Origin: Spirosoma luteum DSM 19990
GTDB taxonomy: Bacteria > Bacteroidota > Bacteroidia > Cytophagales > Spirosomataceae
Assembly: GCF_000374065.1 (NCBI RefSeq)
Contig: NZ_KB893267.1
Location: 191-64,190, forward strand
Direction: 5' to 3'
Length of the DNA stretch: 64,000 bases
Shown here: in pieces, positions 19,235-28,243 of the stretch
Position numbering within the stretch: the stretch's first letter is position 1
Layout of the letters: each line of letters opens with the position of its first letter
The notes under the pieces: generated by a model
Told to the model about the DNA's origin: nothing
What the model saw: only the letters and a program-made list of their open reading frames with translations
The model's database searches: none
Program-made: the position numbers and the translations under genes

Positions 19235-20383
19235 ATGAAAACCTGGTTATTTCTGATTGTAGGAATTGCGTGTATCACTAAACTACAGGGGCAGTGCATC
19301 ATTTTTCAGGAGAAAAATGGACAGGTGTATACCACCTGCGATGTGTATTCTTCAGCCGTACGGCCGCAGTCCTCTTTGGCAGCCACGTATAATCAGGTAA
19401 CTTACCAGGGCACTCAGTTTTCTACCTTTCCCATTTGGCAGGCCGGTAGTTTTCGTCTGGACACTAAAGGGGAAGAAATTAATTGTCAGCTGGCCTACAA
19501 CCTGTTTGCCAATGAAGTACTCTGCAAACTCGCGGGCGACTCGGTAACGCGAACAATAACACCTGCGCAATTCACAATCAATGGTATTGACTATACCCGG
19601 CAGGCAGCAAACTTGCCAGGTATCGCCAACTTCATCTACTTCAGTAAACTTTACAGCGGACCTACTGCGTTGTTAGTAAGCTCAGGCAAGAAACTGGTAC
19701 CCGTTCAGTCGGGCGGGAATGGCTACGAGAAGCGGGAAACGGTTAGTGGAGCGTATCAGATTTACCGGAATTACTTCATTCAGAAAGGAAACGCCAGGCC
19801 CGAGTTTATTACCCTGACAAAAAAGTCGCTGTTGGCTGCGTTCTACGACCAGGCAGACGAAATGGCCCGGCAAATTCCCGATAAAGACCTTACGCTGAAT
19901 GATGTGATACAGGTTCTCACCTATTACGACAGCGTATCCATTGGCAGTCAGGCCAACAGACATCCGTTGCGCAACGATGGGGTGTTCAATCAGGAGCTTC
20001 ATAACAAAATCATCTATCCCAGTGCTGCCTGGAGCCAGGCCGTTTACAGCCGGGTGTACGCCGGTTTTGAGGTAACTGAACTGGGCGATGTAAAAAACAT
20101 TACTATCCTCAGCCCCGAAAATGCCGGATTCGGCTTTGCCGGGGAGGTCAGACAGGCCCTGGAAAAAATCCCCCGTTTGGGTCCGGGTCTGGCCGGCACC
20201 TATGCGCTACCCGTTGCGTTCACCTACAAAAATTCCGAAGAGAGATCAGAGACGCACTGGCCCATCAATCAGTTGGCAGACAGTTACCTGAATGGCCGTA
20301 CGCTTCTGGAGGAGTTTGTTGTTCCTATTGTTGTCGCTAAACCCGTAATCGGCAGTCGGGAGGTTTGGGGCTATTATAAGTAA
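19235..20383 (+). CDS. Secreted protein with TonB-like C-terminal domain
   Basis: A 382-residue protein with a signal peptide (MKTWLFLIVGIACITKLQGQ). Residues about 25-170 are beta-rich. Residues about 255-345 look like an energy-transducer C-terminal (TonB_C) domain: YAGFEVTELGDVKNITILSP, then FAGEVRQALEKIPRLGPGLAG and YALPVAFTYKN. Such domains without a membrane anchor appear in many secreted Bacteroidota proteins of unknown role. There is no clear operon partner; the next gene converges. Confidence 0.7.
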   Translation: MKTWLFLIVGIACITKLQGQCIIFQEKNGQVYTTCDVYSSAVRPQSSLAATYNQVTYQGTQFSTFPIWQAGSFRLDTKGEEINCQLAYNLFANEVLCKLAGDSVTRTITPAQFTINGIDYTRQAANLPGIANFIYFSKLYSGPTALLVSSGKKLVPVQSGGNGYEKRETVSGAYQIYRNYFIQKGNARPEFITLTKKSLLAAFYDQADEMARQIPDKDLTLNDVIQVLTYYDSVSIGSQANRHPLRNDGVFNQELHNKIIYPSAAWSQAVYSRVYAGFEVTELGDVKNITILSPENAGFGFAGEVRQALEKIPRLGPGLAGTYALPVAFTYKNSEERSETHWPINQLADSYLNGRTLLEEFVVPIVVAKPVIGSREVWGYYK

Positions 20384-20403
20384 CATCGGCTTTACTGCGC
20401 CAC

Positions 20404-20991
20404 TTACTTTACCGAAGCGGTTGTAGCCCTGTCAGCTGCCGCAATCCTGATTTTCAGACCGTAATCCTTGCCTTTCGATACATCGCTCAGGGTAACAGTT
20501 TCCCCTTTCCTACTGGTCCAGATGGTGCCGCCACCGCCGGACTTCGGTGGGCCGTATCGGGCGGTGAAGTAGGGATTCAGGTCTTTTTGATAATCACTGA
20601 CAGACTGACGGCTGTTAAGAAACAGGTCAATGTCGATAGCCGACACTTTTTTAGCGGTCTGGTAATAGAGTACATCGGCTGTTTCGAGCTTTTCCAACTC
20701 AATGGTGTAGCCACTGTGTTCAGTATCGCGCTCAAACGGTTCGCCCTTTTCAACGGCCCCCACCTGTGCGAAGGCATCCCCAATGTTAACACCCCGCCAG
20801 TCGCTGGTAGCCGTCAGGCCCAGCTTAGCCAGGCGTTCCGTAATGACAATATCATCCGGCGATACCGGTTCGGCTTCGGTAGCAACAGCCGTTGAGTCAG
20901 CCCCCTGCCCCGTCGTCTGTTGACGGTTTTTACAGTTAGTCAGAAAAAGCAGCAGGAACAAAGCCGCTGTAGCCGGGAAATTTCGGGTCAT
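20404..20991 (-). CDS. Hypothetical lipoprotein
   Basis: A 195-residue protein with a lipoprotein signal peptide (FPATAALFLLLFLTNC, Cys at about 20). A Thr/Gln/Ala-rich spacer follows, then a single globular domain from residue 48 (DIVITERLAKLGLTATSDWR, ending KDYGLKIRIAAAD). No family was recognised. It probably sits in the periplasm or outer-membrane inner leaflet, with no D-D retention signal after the Cys (CKNRQQ). It converges with the TonB-like gene. Confidence 0.75.
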   Translation of the reverse strand: MTRNFPATAALFLLLFLTNCKNRQQTTGQGADSTAVATEAEPVSPDDIVITERLAKLGLTATSDWRGVNIGDAFAQVGAVEKGEPFERDTEHSGYTIELEKLETADVLYYQTAKKVSAIDIDLFLNSRQSVSDYQKDLNPYFTARYGPPKSGGGGTIWTSRKGETVTLSDVSKGKDYGLKIRIAAADRATTASVK

Positions 20992-21210
20992 ATCTATCCA
21001 GATTAGTTGGTCAAAAGTAATGCTTCGCCCTGATTTCCCAACTGGCTTTACCTACAGGCCACGTACGCGGTCAAAAAATAATAACTAACCCTGATAGTAA
21101 CTTTTTCACGCTAGAATAGTACTATTTCAATAAAAAGACGGCACAAATGAACTGAAATTTGTTAATAGAGTTGGTAGGGTATAACCTGTTACCAATAACT
21201 AACTACCCGT

Positions 21211-22146
21211 ATGCCTTTTTCCTTATTCGGTGCCGACAAGATTTCAATGGCAGACATTGACTCTATCGGGCACAGCATACCTAACATCATTTTGTGGGCC
21301 GTACCTTTTATGCTCTTCTTCACCGTGCTGGAGATGGCGGTTACATACTACCAGGATCATGAGTTCTATGAGAAGAAAGAAACGATTGGCTCTATTCTGG
21401 TAGGTGTGGGAAACCTGGCCGTTACGGCGGTAATCAAAATCGGGCTGCTTTATTTTTTCATCTGGCTCTACAACCTGCTTCCGTGGCGCATGGAATTGAA
21501 CTGGTGGACGCTCCTTCCGTGCTACGTCATTCTTGATTTCTTCAGTTACCTGGCACACCGCGTATCGCACAGTCAGCGGTTCTGGTGGGCTACCCACGTT
21601 GTGCATCATACCGGCGAGCGTTACAACCTGACGGTTTCGTACCGGCTGAGCTGGATTCAGCACATAAAAATCATCTTCTTTATCCCGGTAGCGCTAATCG
21701 GTTTCCACCCAATCGTTTTCTTCGTTACCAATCAATTAGCGGTGTTGTTCCAGTTTTGGGTACATACCGAATACATCCGCCGAATGCCCGCCTGGGTTGA
21801 GTATATTTTTGCAACGCCCTCCAACCACCGGGTACACCACGGGTCGCAGGAGAAATACATCGATAAAAACTTCGGTGCTACCTTCATTTTCTGGGACCGG
21901 ATTTTCGGCACTTATCAACCCGAAGAAGAGCAGGTTATTTACGGCGTGACGACCAATTTGACTGGCAATAAAGCCGACCCGTTCTTCATCAACTTTCATG
22001 AAGTAAAGGAAATGATTGCCGATGTGAGGCAGGCGAAAGGATTCCGCAAAAAATTCTTCTATGCATTTGGCAGCCCGGTAGCTATTGCGCTGGAAAAGAA
22101 AGCGATGGAGGCTCGGGCTTCTGAGCGTGTCGAAGTAGCCGCCTGA
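21211..22146 (+). CDS. Sterol desaturase / fatty-acid hydroxylase family membrane enzyme
   Basis: A 311-residue membrane protein with four main hydrophobic helices (about 25-45, 65-90, 100-120, 150-190). It carries the histidine clusters of the di-iron hydroxylase superfamily: HRVSH, HVVHHTGERYN, HTEY and NHRVHHGSQEKYIDKNFG. It would hydroxylate or desaturate a lipid with molecular oxygen. Bacterial members act on carotenoids, hopanoids or ornithine lipids; the context does not decide. A strong hairpin follows the gene. Confidence 0.88.
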   Translation: MPFSLFGADKISMADIDSIGHSIPNIILWAVPFMLFFTVLEMAVTYYQDHEFYEKKETIGSILVGVGNLAVTAVIKIGLLYFFIWLYNLLPWRMELNWWTLLPCYVILDFFSYLAHRVSHSQRFWWATHVVHHTGERYNLTVSYRLSWIQHIKIIFFIPVALIGFHPIVFFVTNQLAVLFQFWVHTEYIRRMPAWVEYIFATPSNHRVHHGSQEKYIDKNFGATFIFWDRIFGTYQPEEEQVIYGVTTNLTGNKADPFFINFHEVKEMIADVRQAKGFRKKFFYAFGSPVAIALEKKAMEARASERVEVAA

Positions 22147-22202
22147 TGGAATGGCCCGTCTATAGTAGTCGGTAAGGCCACTGACTTTATTCCTTGTTTG
22201 CT

Positions 22203-22250
22203 CACCCCACCGCAATCCCTGATTAGAAAGGATTGCGGTGGGGTGAAATT
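22203..22250. terminator. Strong hairpin terminator between converging genes
   Basis: Perfect 16-bp arms (CACCCCACCGCAATCC at 22203-22218, partner 22230-22245), an 11-nt loop, then AAATTTTG on plus. It lies between the sterol-desaturase-like gene and the end of the ABC exporter on the minus strand. The U-tract is weak on either side. Confidence 0.75.
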
Positions 22251-22262
22251 TTGTACTATAAC

Positions 22263-24025
22263 CTAGCTACTTCGCTTGTTGTGTAGCAGCCTGTCTACTG
22301 CGTCACTGAGTGAACCGGCGCGGGTAACTTCACCGGCGTTGATAAAAAATATCTCGTCGGCTGTTTCGATGGTGTTCAGCCGGTGGGCAATGATGATTCG
22401 CGTAGTAGTTTCGGGCAGGTTTTGCAGGATTTCGTCCAGCAGCTGCTCCGTTACGGTGTCTATATTGGCAGTGGCTTCGTCCAGAATGAGCAGTTCAGGA
22501 TTGCGGAGTACAGCCCGCATAAAAGCAATGAGCTGTTTCTGCCCCAGGCTAATCGCATCCCCGCTGGCCTGTACTTTCGTATCCAGACCATCATCAAACC
22601 TTTCCAGTAGTCCGTCCAGATTAGCCCGCCGGATGGCTTCGGCCAGTTGTTCCTTTGACTGATTCTGGTAGGCCTCATTCCCATACAGGATGTTTTCCCG
22701 AACGGTGCCGGTAAACAAAAAAGGCTCCTGCAAAATAAACCCTATTTTACGGGTGCGCTCCTCAGCACTGTACGTACGAATATCTTTTCCGGCGAGTATA
22801 ACGGTTCCGGCGGTGGGGTCGTACAAGCGGGCCATCAGCGAAGCCGTTGTCGTTTTTCCGCCCCCGTCGGGCCAACAAGCGCGTAGGTTTTACCCCGTTC
22901 CAGGGCAAAGCTAATGTTGTGCAGCACCTCCTGCCCATTGGGGTAACTGAACGATACGTGTTGAAAAGACAGCAGTGAATCGGTTGGAAGCGTTGGCGGA
23001 TTGCCGATAGTTTTTAGGTTTGTCTGCATGGCCAGCAGGTGCGAAATCCGGTCCCAGCCCGCCAAGGCAACCTGGAAATTGGCCCATAAGGCAGCCAGTT
23101 GCCGGAGCGGGTTATACACGTTCGTTACGTAGGAGAAAAAACTGATTAACAGCCCCACCGTAAAATTCCCGGTCGAAATAAGGTAAATGCCAAAGGTCAG
23201 CACAATCAGCTGACCCATATTGGCGGCCATGCCGTACACGGGCATAAAAACGTTATTGGCCAGTCCGGCGCCAATGGCTGTCTGGTAATTTTGCTGGTTG
23301 GCTTCGTCGAAGCGTTGGCGAAAGTAATCGCGCCGGTTGAAGGCCACCACGACCTTGAAGTTATCGAGGCTTTCCTGAATTTCGGCACTCAGGTTACCTA
23401 CGCTTTTTAGGTTCACCGCATTTTTCCGCTTCACCCAGGCAGCTGTTACGTTGGTGAACAGCAACAACAGCAACGTTGGCGAGAGGGCCGCTGCACCGAG
23501 GGGTAAATCAATGAACAGCAGAAACAAACCCGCCCCGGTCATGATGAAAATACTCCCTACGAACTGCATCAGCGACTGCGAGAAAAACTGGTTTAGCTTG
23601 TCGGTGTCGTTATTGATGCGGGAAATAAGATCACCTGCTTTGTTCTGGTTGAAGAAAGCAACGGGCAGTTCCTGTAGTTTATTGAAGACCGCGTTCCGGA
23701 GTTTGAACAGGGTGCGCTGCCCTACCCCACCCATCAGGCGGGTCTGGAGGTAGTTGGTACCGAAAGCAATGACGTAGATAACCAGCAGAAAACCAGCGTT
23801 CCGCACCACCCCGTCGAACTGCTTCGTCTGAATATAGGTATCGATAGTCCGGCCAATGACCACCGGCCCAACCAGGGTTAGCCCCGAGTTGACGACAATG
23901 GCGACAAAGGCCAGCAGGAGCGTTCGGCGTTCATCGTCAATCAGTGCCAGCAGCTTTCGGAGCGCCTTATACGTCGCATTCTTTTCGGCTTTCGAACTGG
24001 TAGCGTGGTTTAAATCGTAGTTCAT
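22263..24025 (-). pseudogene. ABC exporter subunit (catalytic half of a heterodimer) frameshifted in Walker A
   Basis: The first frame (24025 to 22835) encodes six membrane helices and the start of the ATPase domain up to ALVGPTGAEKRQRLR and a stop. The second frame (22835 to 22263) carries the rest from MARLYDPTAG: Q-loop FILQEPF, signature ISLGQKQ (in place of LSGGQ), Walker B LLILDEATANID with catalytic Glu, and H-loop IIIAHRL. One extra G at 22857-22866 restores GPTGAGKTTTASLMARLYDP, so a single base is missing in the P-loop. Joined, the protein is about 587 residues. The partner subunit starts 15 bp upstream. Confidence 0.85.
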
Positions 24026-24039
24026 CGTGGTAAACCGGG

Positions 24040-25788
24040 TTAGTTTACGTATTGGTTGGTACTGCGCTGCGACTGGTAAATCTGAACGTATTCGGGGGTA
24101 TTTGCCATCAGTTCCGTGTGGGTACCTTTGGCAATAAGCTGACCTTCCATCAGCAGGATAATCTGTTCGTATTCCTCAACGGGCGCAATTTTCTGGGTGA
24201 CAGAAATGAGCGTCAGGCCGGGGTAATTCTGCTGCACATTCGCCAGGATTTTCTGCTCGGTCTGCGTATCGACCCGCGCCGTAAAATCATCCAGCAACAG
24301 TACGGTAGGATTGAGGGCCAGGGCGCGGGCCAGCATAATCCGTTGCTTCTGCCCACCCGACAAACTCGCGCCCCGCTCAGAAACCACGGTTTGCAGTTTG
24401 TCCGGCAGCGCGTCGATGAAGTCGCGTAGTTCGGATGTGTCGATGGCCTTTTCCAGGGCTGCGTCCGTTACGGTTTCGCTAAAGGCAATGTTCTCCCGAA
24501 TGCTTAAATTGAATGTAATACTGTCCTGAAACACGAAACCCACCTGCTGGTGAAAGGCTTCCTCCTCATAGTCGCCGATGGATCGGTTATCGTACAGGAC
24601 CGTTCCCGACGTGGGGGTTATCAGGCCGGTCAGCAAAAAAAGGAGCTGGCTTTTTCCAGCCGCCGTTGGCCCTACGATGGCCGTTCGGGTGCCTGCTTCC
24701 ACCGAGAAGGAAACGTGCTGAAGGGCCGGTTTATCGCCGTAATAAACCGACACATCCCGCAGTTCGATATCGCCGTTCAGGCGGACGTTTACCGTGCCGG
24801 TCTGGACGGTTTCGGGTGCCATCAACACGGCGTTGACCCGCTCGTAGGAAGCCGATGCCTGGGCAATCACGTTGCTCATAAAGCCGATAACGATGATCGG
24901 AAAAACCAGTAGCGCCAGGTAACTGCTGAACGCGGCATAATCGCCCAGCGTCATGCTGCCGATGATAACAAAGTGCCCGCCCAGCACCAGAATAATCAAG
25001 CCCGCCAAATTGGCCGTAAAACTGATAACCGGAATCAGACCCGCAAACAGCCGCAGTATTGACATGCCTATGTCTTTGGCATCGGTATTGGCAGCCAGAA
25101 ACTTTTCGTATTCAAGCTGTTGCGAGTTAATAATCCGAATGAGGGCCGAGCCGAGTATGCTTTCGTTGATTACCTTGTTGAGCCAGTCGATCACCTCCCG
25201 CCCCCGCATAAACAGCACCCGCACTTTTTTCATCAGGGTATAAAACGTAATCCCGATAATGGGTACAATGGTCAGCACGGCCAGCGCCAGTTTCCAGTTG
25301 ATGCTGATGAGCAGGATGGCGGCCCCAATGATGATGCAAAGCGACGACACGATGGAGACGATAGCCTGCGAAACAAACAGCTTGACGGAGTCAATGTCCG
25401 AGGTCAGGTTGGTTAGCAGTTTGGCCGGGTTGGTTTGCTGGATATACGCAAAACTCTGCCGCGATATTTTGGCGGCCAACTGCGTCCGTAAATCCCGCGC
25501 CACCCGCTCCGACGCGTAGGTCTGAACAACGCTTTGCCAGTAGGAGAAAACGAAGATAAGCCCGGTTGCCGCCAGGAATTCAATGAGAACGGTACGCAGC
25601 ACAAATGTCCCCGCCGAATAGTTGTCGATGCCCCGCGAGATAAGCATGGGCAGCACCAGGTTTATTCCGTTGCTCAGCAAGGCCAGGAGAACCAGCCCCA
25701 GAATCATGCGAGTGTAAGGCTTCAGCAAGACCAGCAGGGGCATAGATGGTTTTTTAGTGGCTTCTTTCGGAGGGATTGTTTTGGCCAT
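24040..25788 (-). CDS. ABC exporter subunit, degenerate half of a heterodimeric transporter
   Basis: A 582-residue fused membrane/ATPase exporter half. The six-helix domain spans residues about 20-310. The ATPase domain has Walker A GPTAAGKS (373-380) and a perfect signature LSGGQ (476-480). Walker B is LLLDD, so the catalytic Glu is Asp at 501, and the H-loop reads VTQKI with Gln532 in place of His. These are the marks of the degenerate site in heterodimeric exporters such as TM287/288 and BmrCD. The downstream partner carries the complementary canonical residues but is frameshifted, so this subunit may have lost its engine. The substrate (drug or lipid) is unknown. Confidence 0.9.
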   Translation of the reverse strand: MAKTIPPKEATKKPSMPLLVLLKPYTRMILGLVLLALLSNGINLVLPMLISRGIDNYSAGTFVLRTVLIEFLAATGLIFVFSYWQSVVQTYASERVARDLRTQLAAKISRQSFAYIQQTNPAKLLTNLTSDIDSVKLFVSQAIVSIVSSLCIIIGAAILLISINWKLALAVLTIVPIIGITFYTLMKKVRVLFMRGREVIDWLNKVINESILGSALIRIINSQQLEYEKFLAANTDAKDIGMSILRLFAGLIPVISFTANLAGLIILVLGGHFVIIGSMTLGDYAAFSSYLALLVFPIIVIGFMSNVIAQASASYERVNAVLMAPETVQTGTVNVRLNGDIELRDVSVYYGDKPALQHVSFSVEAGTRTAIVGPTAAGKSQLLFLLTGLITPTSGTVLYDNRSIGDYEEEAFHQQVGFVFQDSITFNLSIRENIAFSETVTDAALEKAIDTSELRDFIDALPDKLQTVVSERGASLSGGQKQRIMLARALALNPTVLLLDDFTARVDTQTEQKILANVQQNYPGLTLISVTQKIAPVEEYEQIILLMEGQLIAKGTHTELMANTPEYVQIYQSQRSTNQYVN

Positions 25789-25863
25789 ACAGGAACCAGG
25801 AAGGCGATGCGTGAAGGGAAGTCAAAGGTAGGAAAAATGAAGAAGATAGCGCGAATGAGCAGT

Positions 25864-26317
25864 CCGCGCTAAGCCAGCACACCAGACGATGAATCAATCG
25901 GATACCCGTCGTTCCACAACCGTATGGTAAACTCGGCGTCAACCAAGGTAACTTTTCCAGCCACTATCTTGTATATACCGGTCCTGTATCCTATTCTTAC
26001 AATTGAATCAGGGTTGAACAAATGTTTGCCTAAAAATAAGAACAGTTCATTAAGCGCTTAATATAAACTATCTGACTTTCATTGACTTGATAGTAAGCGA
26101 CTTTACGTACATATAATTGTTGGGTGGTGTGCTTCACTCTGCTACGCGCTGCACTCGTTTGCCGGTTAAATCCGGCAGCCTACTTGGGGAGTGTGCGGAG
26201 TTGTTAGCTTTTGTCTATACGCGGGGTAAATCCGGCAGGGGAGTTGGTGAGTATACAATTAAATTATGGACTAATAAAAAAAATAACGCTTTTAACTTAT
26301 TGAGAAAATAATTGTTC
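25864..26317. other. Gene-free stretch at the left edge of an AT-rich island, with a 60-bp-spaced repeat
   Basis: No convincing gene is present. The 12-mer TAAATCCGGCAG occurs at 26167-26178 and again, exactly 60 bp on, at 26227-26238. The first copy lies in a 6-bp-arm hairpin (26160-26177). Sequence becomes visibly AT-rich from about 26240. The direct repeats could be recombination or element-end remnants, or operator sites of the following TA operon. Confidence 0.45.
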
Positions 26318-26325
26318 TACCTTTG
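26318..26325 (+). promoter_or_regulatory. Bacteroidota-type -7 box for the toxin-antitoxin-chaperone operon
   Basis: TACCTTTG is an exact TAnnTTTG match ending 14 bp before the GTG start at 26340. Transcription would begin near 26332, giving an almost leaderless toxin message. A -33 TTTG is not evident. Confidence 0.55.
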
Positions 26326-26339
26326 AAATTAACTTATAA

Positions 26340-26804
26340 GTGAAATTTGAAATAAAATTTTATGAGGCATTTCCTAAATTGTGCTTGTATGCTGTACATA
26401 TAAAGGGTAAAGAAGATTGTGAGGTAGATATTTTTTTAAAGAAATTTATTGATAATCAGGCGTTTAGGCAAGATGTGCAAGAAATAAAGGCAATTTTAGT
26501 AAAAATGGGCAAGTTTGGTGCCCACGAGCAGCGTTTCCGACCAGAGGATAACATACATGCACTTCCAAAGACTCATAACAATTTGAGGCTTTATTGCATC
26601 AGATGTACCTCAAATACGGTTATTCTATGCGGAGGGGGCCATAAAACGAGCCAAAGAGTTCAGGATAGCCCGGATTGTTATCCCCATTTTAAGTTTGGCA
26701 AGATAGTTGAGAAATTTTTTCGAGACCGGGTTAGCACTGAAGATATTAGGTATAATGGATGCTTTTTAGATGGAGATTTAGCTTTTGACACCGAACTGAT
26801 TTAA
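26340..26804 (+). CDS. RelE/HigB-like toxin of a TA-chaperone operon
   Basis: GTG start at 26340; 154 residues beginning MKFEIKFYEAF. The core (KFGAHEQRFRPEDN, then NLRLYCIRCTSNTVILCGGG and HKTSQRVQDSP) looks like the RelE/HigB ribonuclease beta-sheet with its basic strand and a GGGHK turn. It is longer than minimal HigB by a C-terminal extension (about 115-154). Such toxins cut mRNA on the ribosome. The antitoxin gene starts 4 bp after the stop. The AT-rich codon use unlike the neighbours suggests transfer. The family call is from pattern and operon order, not a search. Confidence 0.65.
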   Translation: MKFEIKFYEAFPKLCLYAVHIKGKEDCEVDIFLKKFIDNQAFRQDVQEIKAILVKMGKFGAHEQRFRPEDNIHALPKTHNNLRLYCIRCTSNTVILCGGGHKTSQRVQDSPDCYPHFKFGKIVEKFFRDRVSTEDIRYNGCFLDGDLAFDTELI

Positions 26805-26808
26805 AACT

Positions 26809-27222
26809 ATGAGTTTTCTATTGAATAACATTCCTGTTGACCCGATTATTGAACGCTTTATAGAGCTGTCTTATGGAGTTAGTGAGCGCATAATTCGCTT
26901 GCTTGACGAAAAGGGTTTACTGCAACGTGACTTAGCGTTGAAGTTAGGAAAAAAAGATTCAGAGGTTAGCAAGTGGCTTCAAGGGAACCATAACCTTACC
27001 TTGAAAACAATAGCGACTATTGAAATAGCCTTGAATGAGAAACTAATCAAAGTGCAAGGACTGGATTCAACAAATATTTTCACTGACAGAATGAGCAAGC
27101 CAGCGAATTTACTTGTATCAAAATCGTCAGGCGAAGAGAGTTTGCCACAATCCCTTAAATCAAACAGTGCCGAAGATTTCAGGGGAGAAAAGGTATATTC
27201 AATTCATTTTACTCAATCTTAA
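26809..27222 (+). CDS. XRE-family HTH antitoxin with C-terminal tail
   Basis: A 137-residue protein. An XRE/Cro HTH covers residues about 30-85: LLDEKGLLQRDLALKLGKKD, SEVSKWLQGNHNLTLKTI and ATIEIALNEKLI. The remaining ~45 residues (from TDRMSKPANLL) are polar and low in predicted structure. In the M. tuberculosis TAC system a comparable antitoxin tail (ChAD) binds the SecB-like chaperone, and this tail may do the same; that is an inference. The gene sits between toxin and chaperone with 4-bp gaps on both sides, and would repress its own promoter as HigA antitoxins do. Confidence 0.8.
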   Translation: MSFLLNNIPVDPIIERFIELSYGVSERIIRLLDEKGLLQRDLALKLGKKDSEVSKWLQGNHNLTLKTIATIEIALNEKLIKVQGLDSTNIFTDRMSKPANLLVSKSSGEESLPQSLKSNSAEDFRGEKVYSIHFTQS

Positions 27223-27226
27223 ATAG

Positions 27227-27712
27227 GTGGAAGGCCAAGCGAAAAATCAACCCGTAGAGGCTCAGGTACGCTTTATGAGCATTCAAGATCGGGAGCTAAT
27301 TTTAGCTGATATCAGCGAATTGGTAGCTAAAAAGTTTGATTTTAAAAGCTTTACTCAAATACAGATGAAGGGCCAACATCGCGTAATTCCAAAGGCTAAG
27401 CAGTTTGAGATGATATTTTCAATTGCCTTCTATAAAGAAGCAACAGAAGATGATCCGGCAAAAACCTTATTATCATTCACAACTTTGACAACATTTGATG
27501 TTGTTAACTTCTCGGAAGTCTTTCTGACGGAAGACGATATACATTTTGATATACCTAATGAATTTCTAATAAGGATCGTTGATATTGTTGTTTCTACGAT
27601 GAGAGGAATGATAGTAGAAAAGACAGCAAACTCGGACTTTAGAAAGTTATACGTACCTCTTATTGACCCAAAAGTGGTATCAGAATTTATATTTGGCGAG
27701 AGAGAATCGTAA
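27227..27712 (+). CDS. SecB-like chaperone of the TA operon
   Basis: GTG start at 27227, 4 bp after the antitoxin stop; 161 residues. The order of segments follows SecB: a polar N-terminus, strands around FEMIFSIAFYKE (compare SecB YEVVLRVTV), LLSFTTLTTFDVVNF, then a Pro-Asn turn and long helix IPNEFLIRIVDIVVSTMRGM (compare the SecB CPNILFPYARECITSM), ending RKLYVPLIDPKVV (compare LNLAPVNFDALF). SecB folds bind unfolded chains. Next to a HigBA-like pair, the expected role is to fold or protect the antitoxin, as Rv1957 does. The similarity is distant and should be tested. Confidence 0.6.
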   Translation: MEGQAKNQPVEAQVRFMSIQDRELILADISELVAKKFDFKSFTQIQMKGQHRVIPKAKQFEMIFSIAFYKEATEDDPAKTLLSFTTLTTFDVVNFSEVFLTEDDIHFDIPNEFLIRIVDIVVSTMRGMIVEKTANSDFRKLYVPLIDPKVVSEFIFGERES

Positions 27713-27740
27713 TGTGAATAGGATTTACCAGGCCCCTAAC

Positions 27741-27893
27741 CTACCCAACCCCCACACTCTCAAGCACCTTATCAACAATCGCCCTAGCTTCCTGCTCACT
27801 CATTCGCGGCATAGCCTGAATCTGTTTCATCATTGCCCGTTCGCTCACAGTAGTGCGTTTATAGAGTCGTTTGGGGTTGGTTGCGTATGCCAT
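27741..27893 (-). CDS. Small hypothetical protein, 50 aa
   Basis: The minus strand gives an ATG at 27893 and a stop at 27741: 50 residues, MAYATNPKRLYKRTTVSERA then MMKQIQAMPRMSEQEARAIV. The N-terminus is basic and the rest is a single amphipathic helix-turn-helix-like stretch. It lies head-to-head against the TA operon end, and no family was recognised. It is under the usual ORF length cutoff but has a clean start and helical periodicity. Confidence 0.4.
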   Translation of the reverse strand: MAYATNPKRLYKRTTVSERAMMKQIQAMPRMSEQEARAIVDKVLESVGVG

Positions 27894-28243
27894 TGTTTGG
27901 TTAGTTATTGTGCTGTTAGCGGGCGGTAGCCAGTAGCCAGCACGGCAGTTGGTAAGCCGTACCGTCCTGTATACGCCGGTTTTTGGTCAGCAGGGCACTG
28001 GGAGAGATTGCGACGTTCGCACCCAACAAAGCGGGGTCGAAAAGGGCGAAAGCCACAAATGTTCAGGCAGCTTGTTTACGGCCCATCAACACACGGGTTC
28101 GTCGAGTGAACCAGATAAATCGTTCCGGTGGTGCAGCGTTGCAGCAAGCAGTTGACACGAGGGAATAAATGGGCCGTACAAGCAAGGCCGACCTTGATTC
28201 CCGCCAGCTAGGTCCCCTCATAATGACGCAACAGGAAGCCTGA
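27894..28243. other. Intergenic stretch at the right edge of the island
   Basis: No gene is supported. A plus-strand open frame (27983-28168) of 61 codons, rich in Arg, Ala and Asn, is the only candidate and has no recognisable motif. The sequence is back to the GC level of the chromosome, which marks the end of the AT-rich island. Confidence 0.4.

Noticed and set aside
27983-28168. 61-codon plus-strand open frame
   Set aside because: No motif, no neighbour relation; Arg/Ala/Asn composition fits chance.
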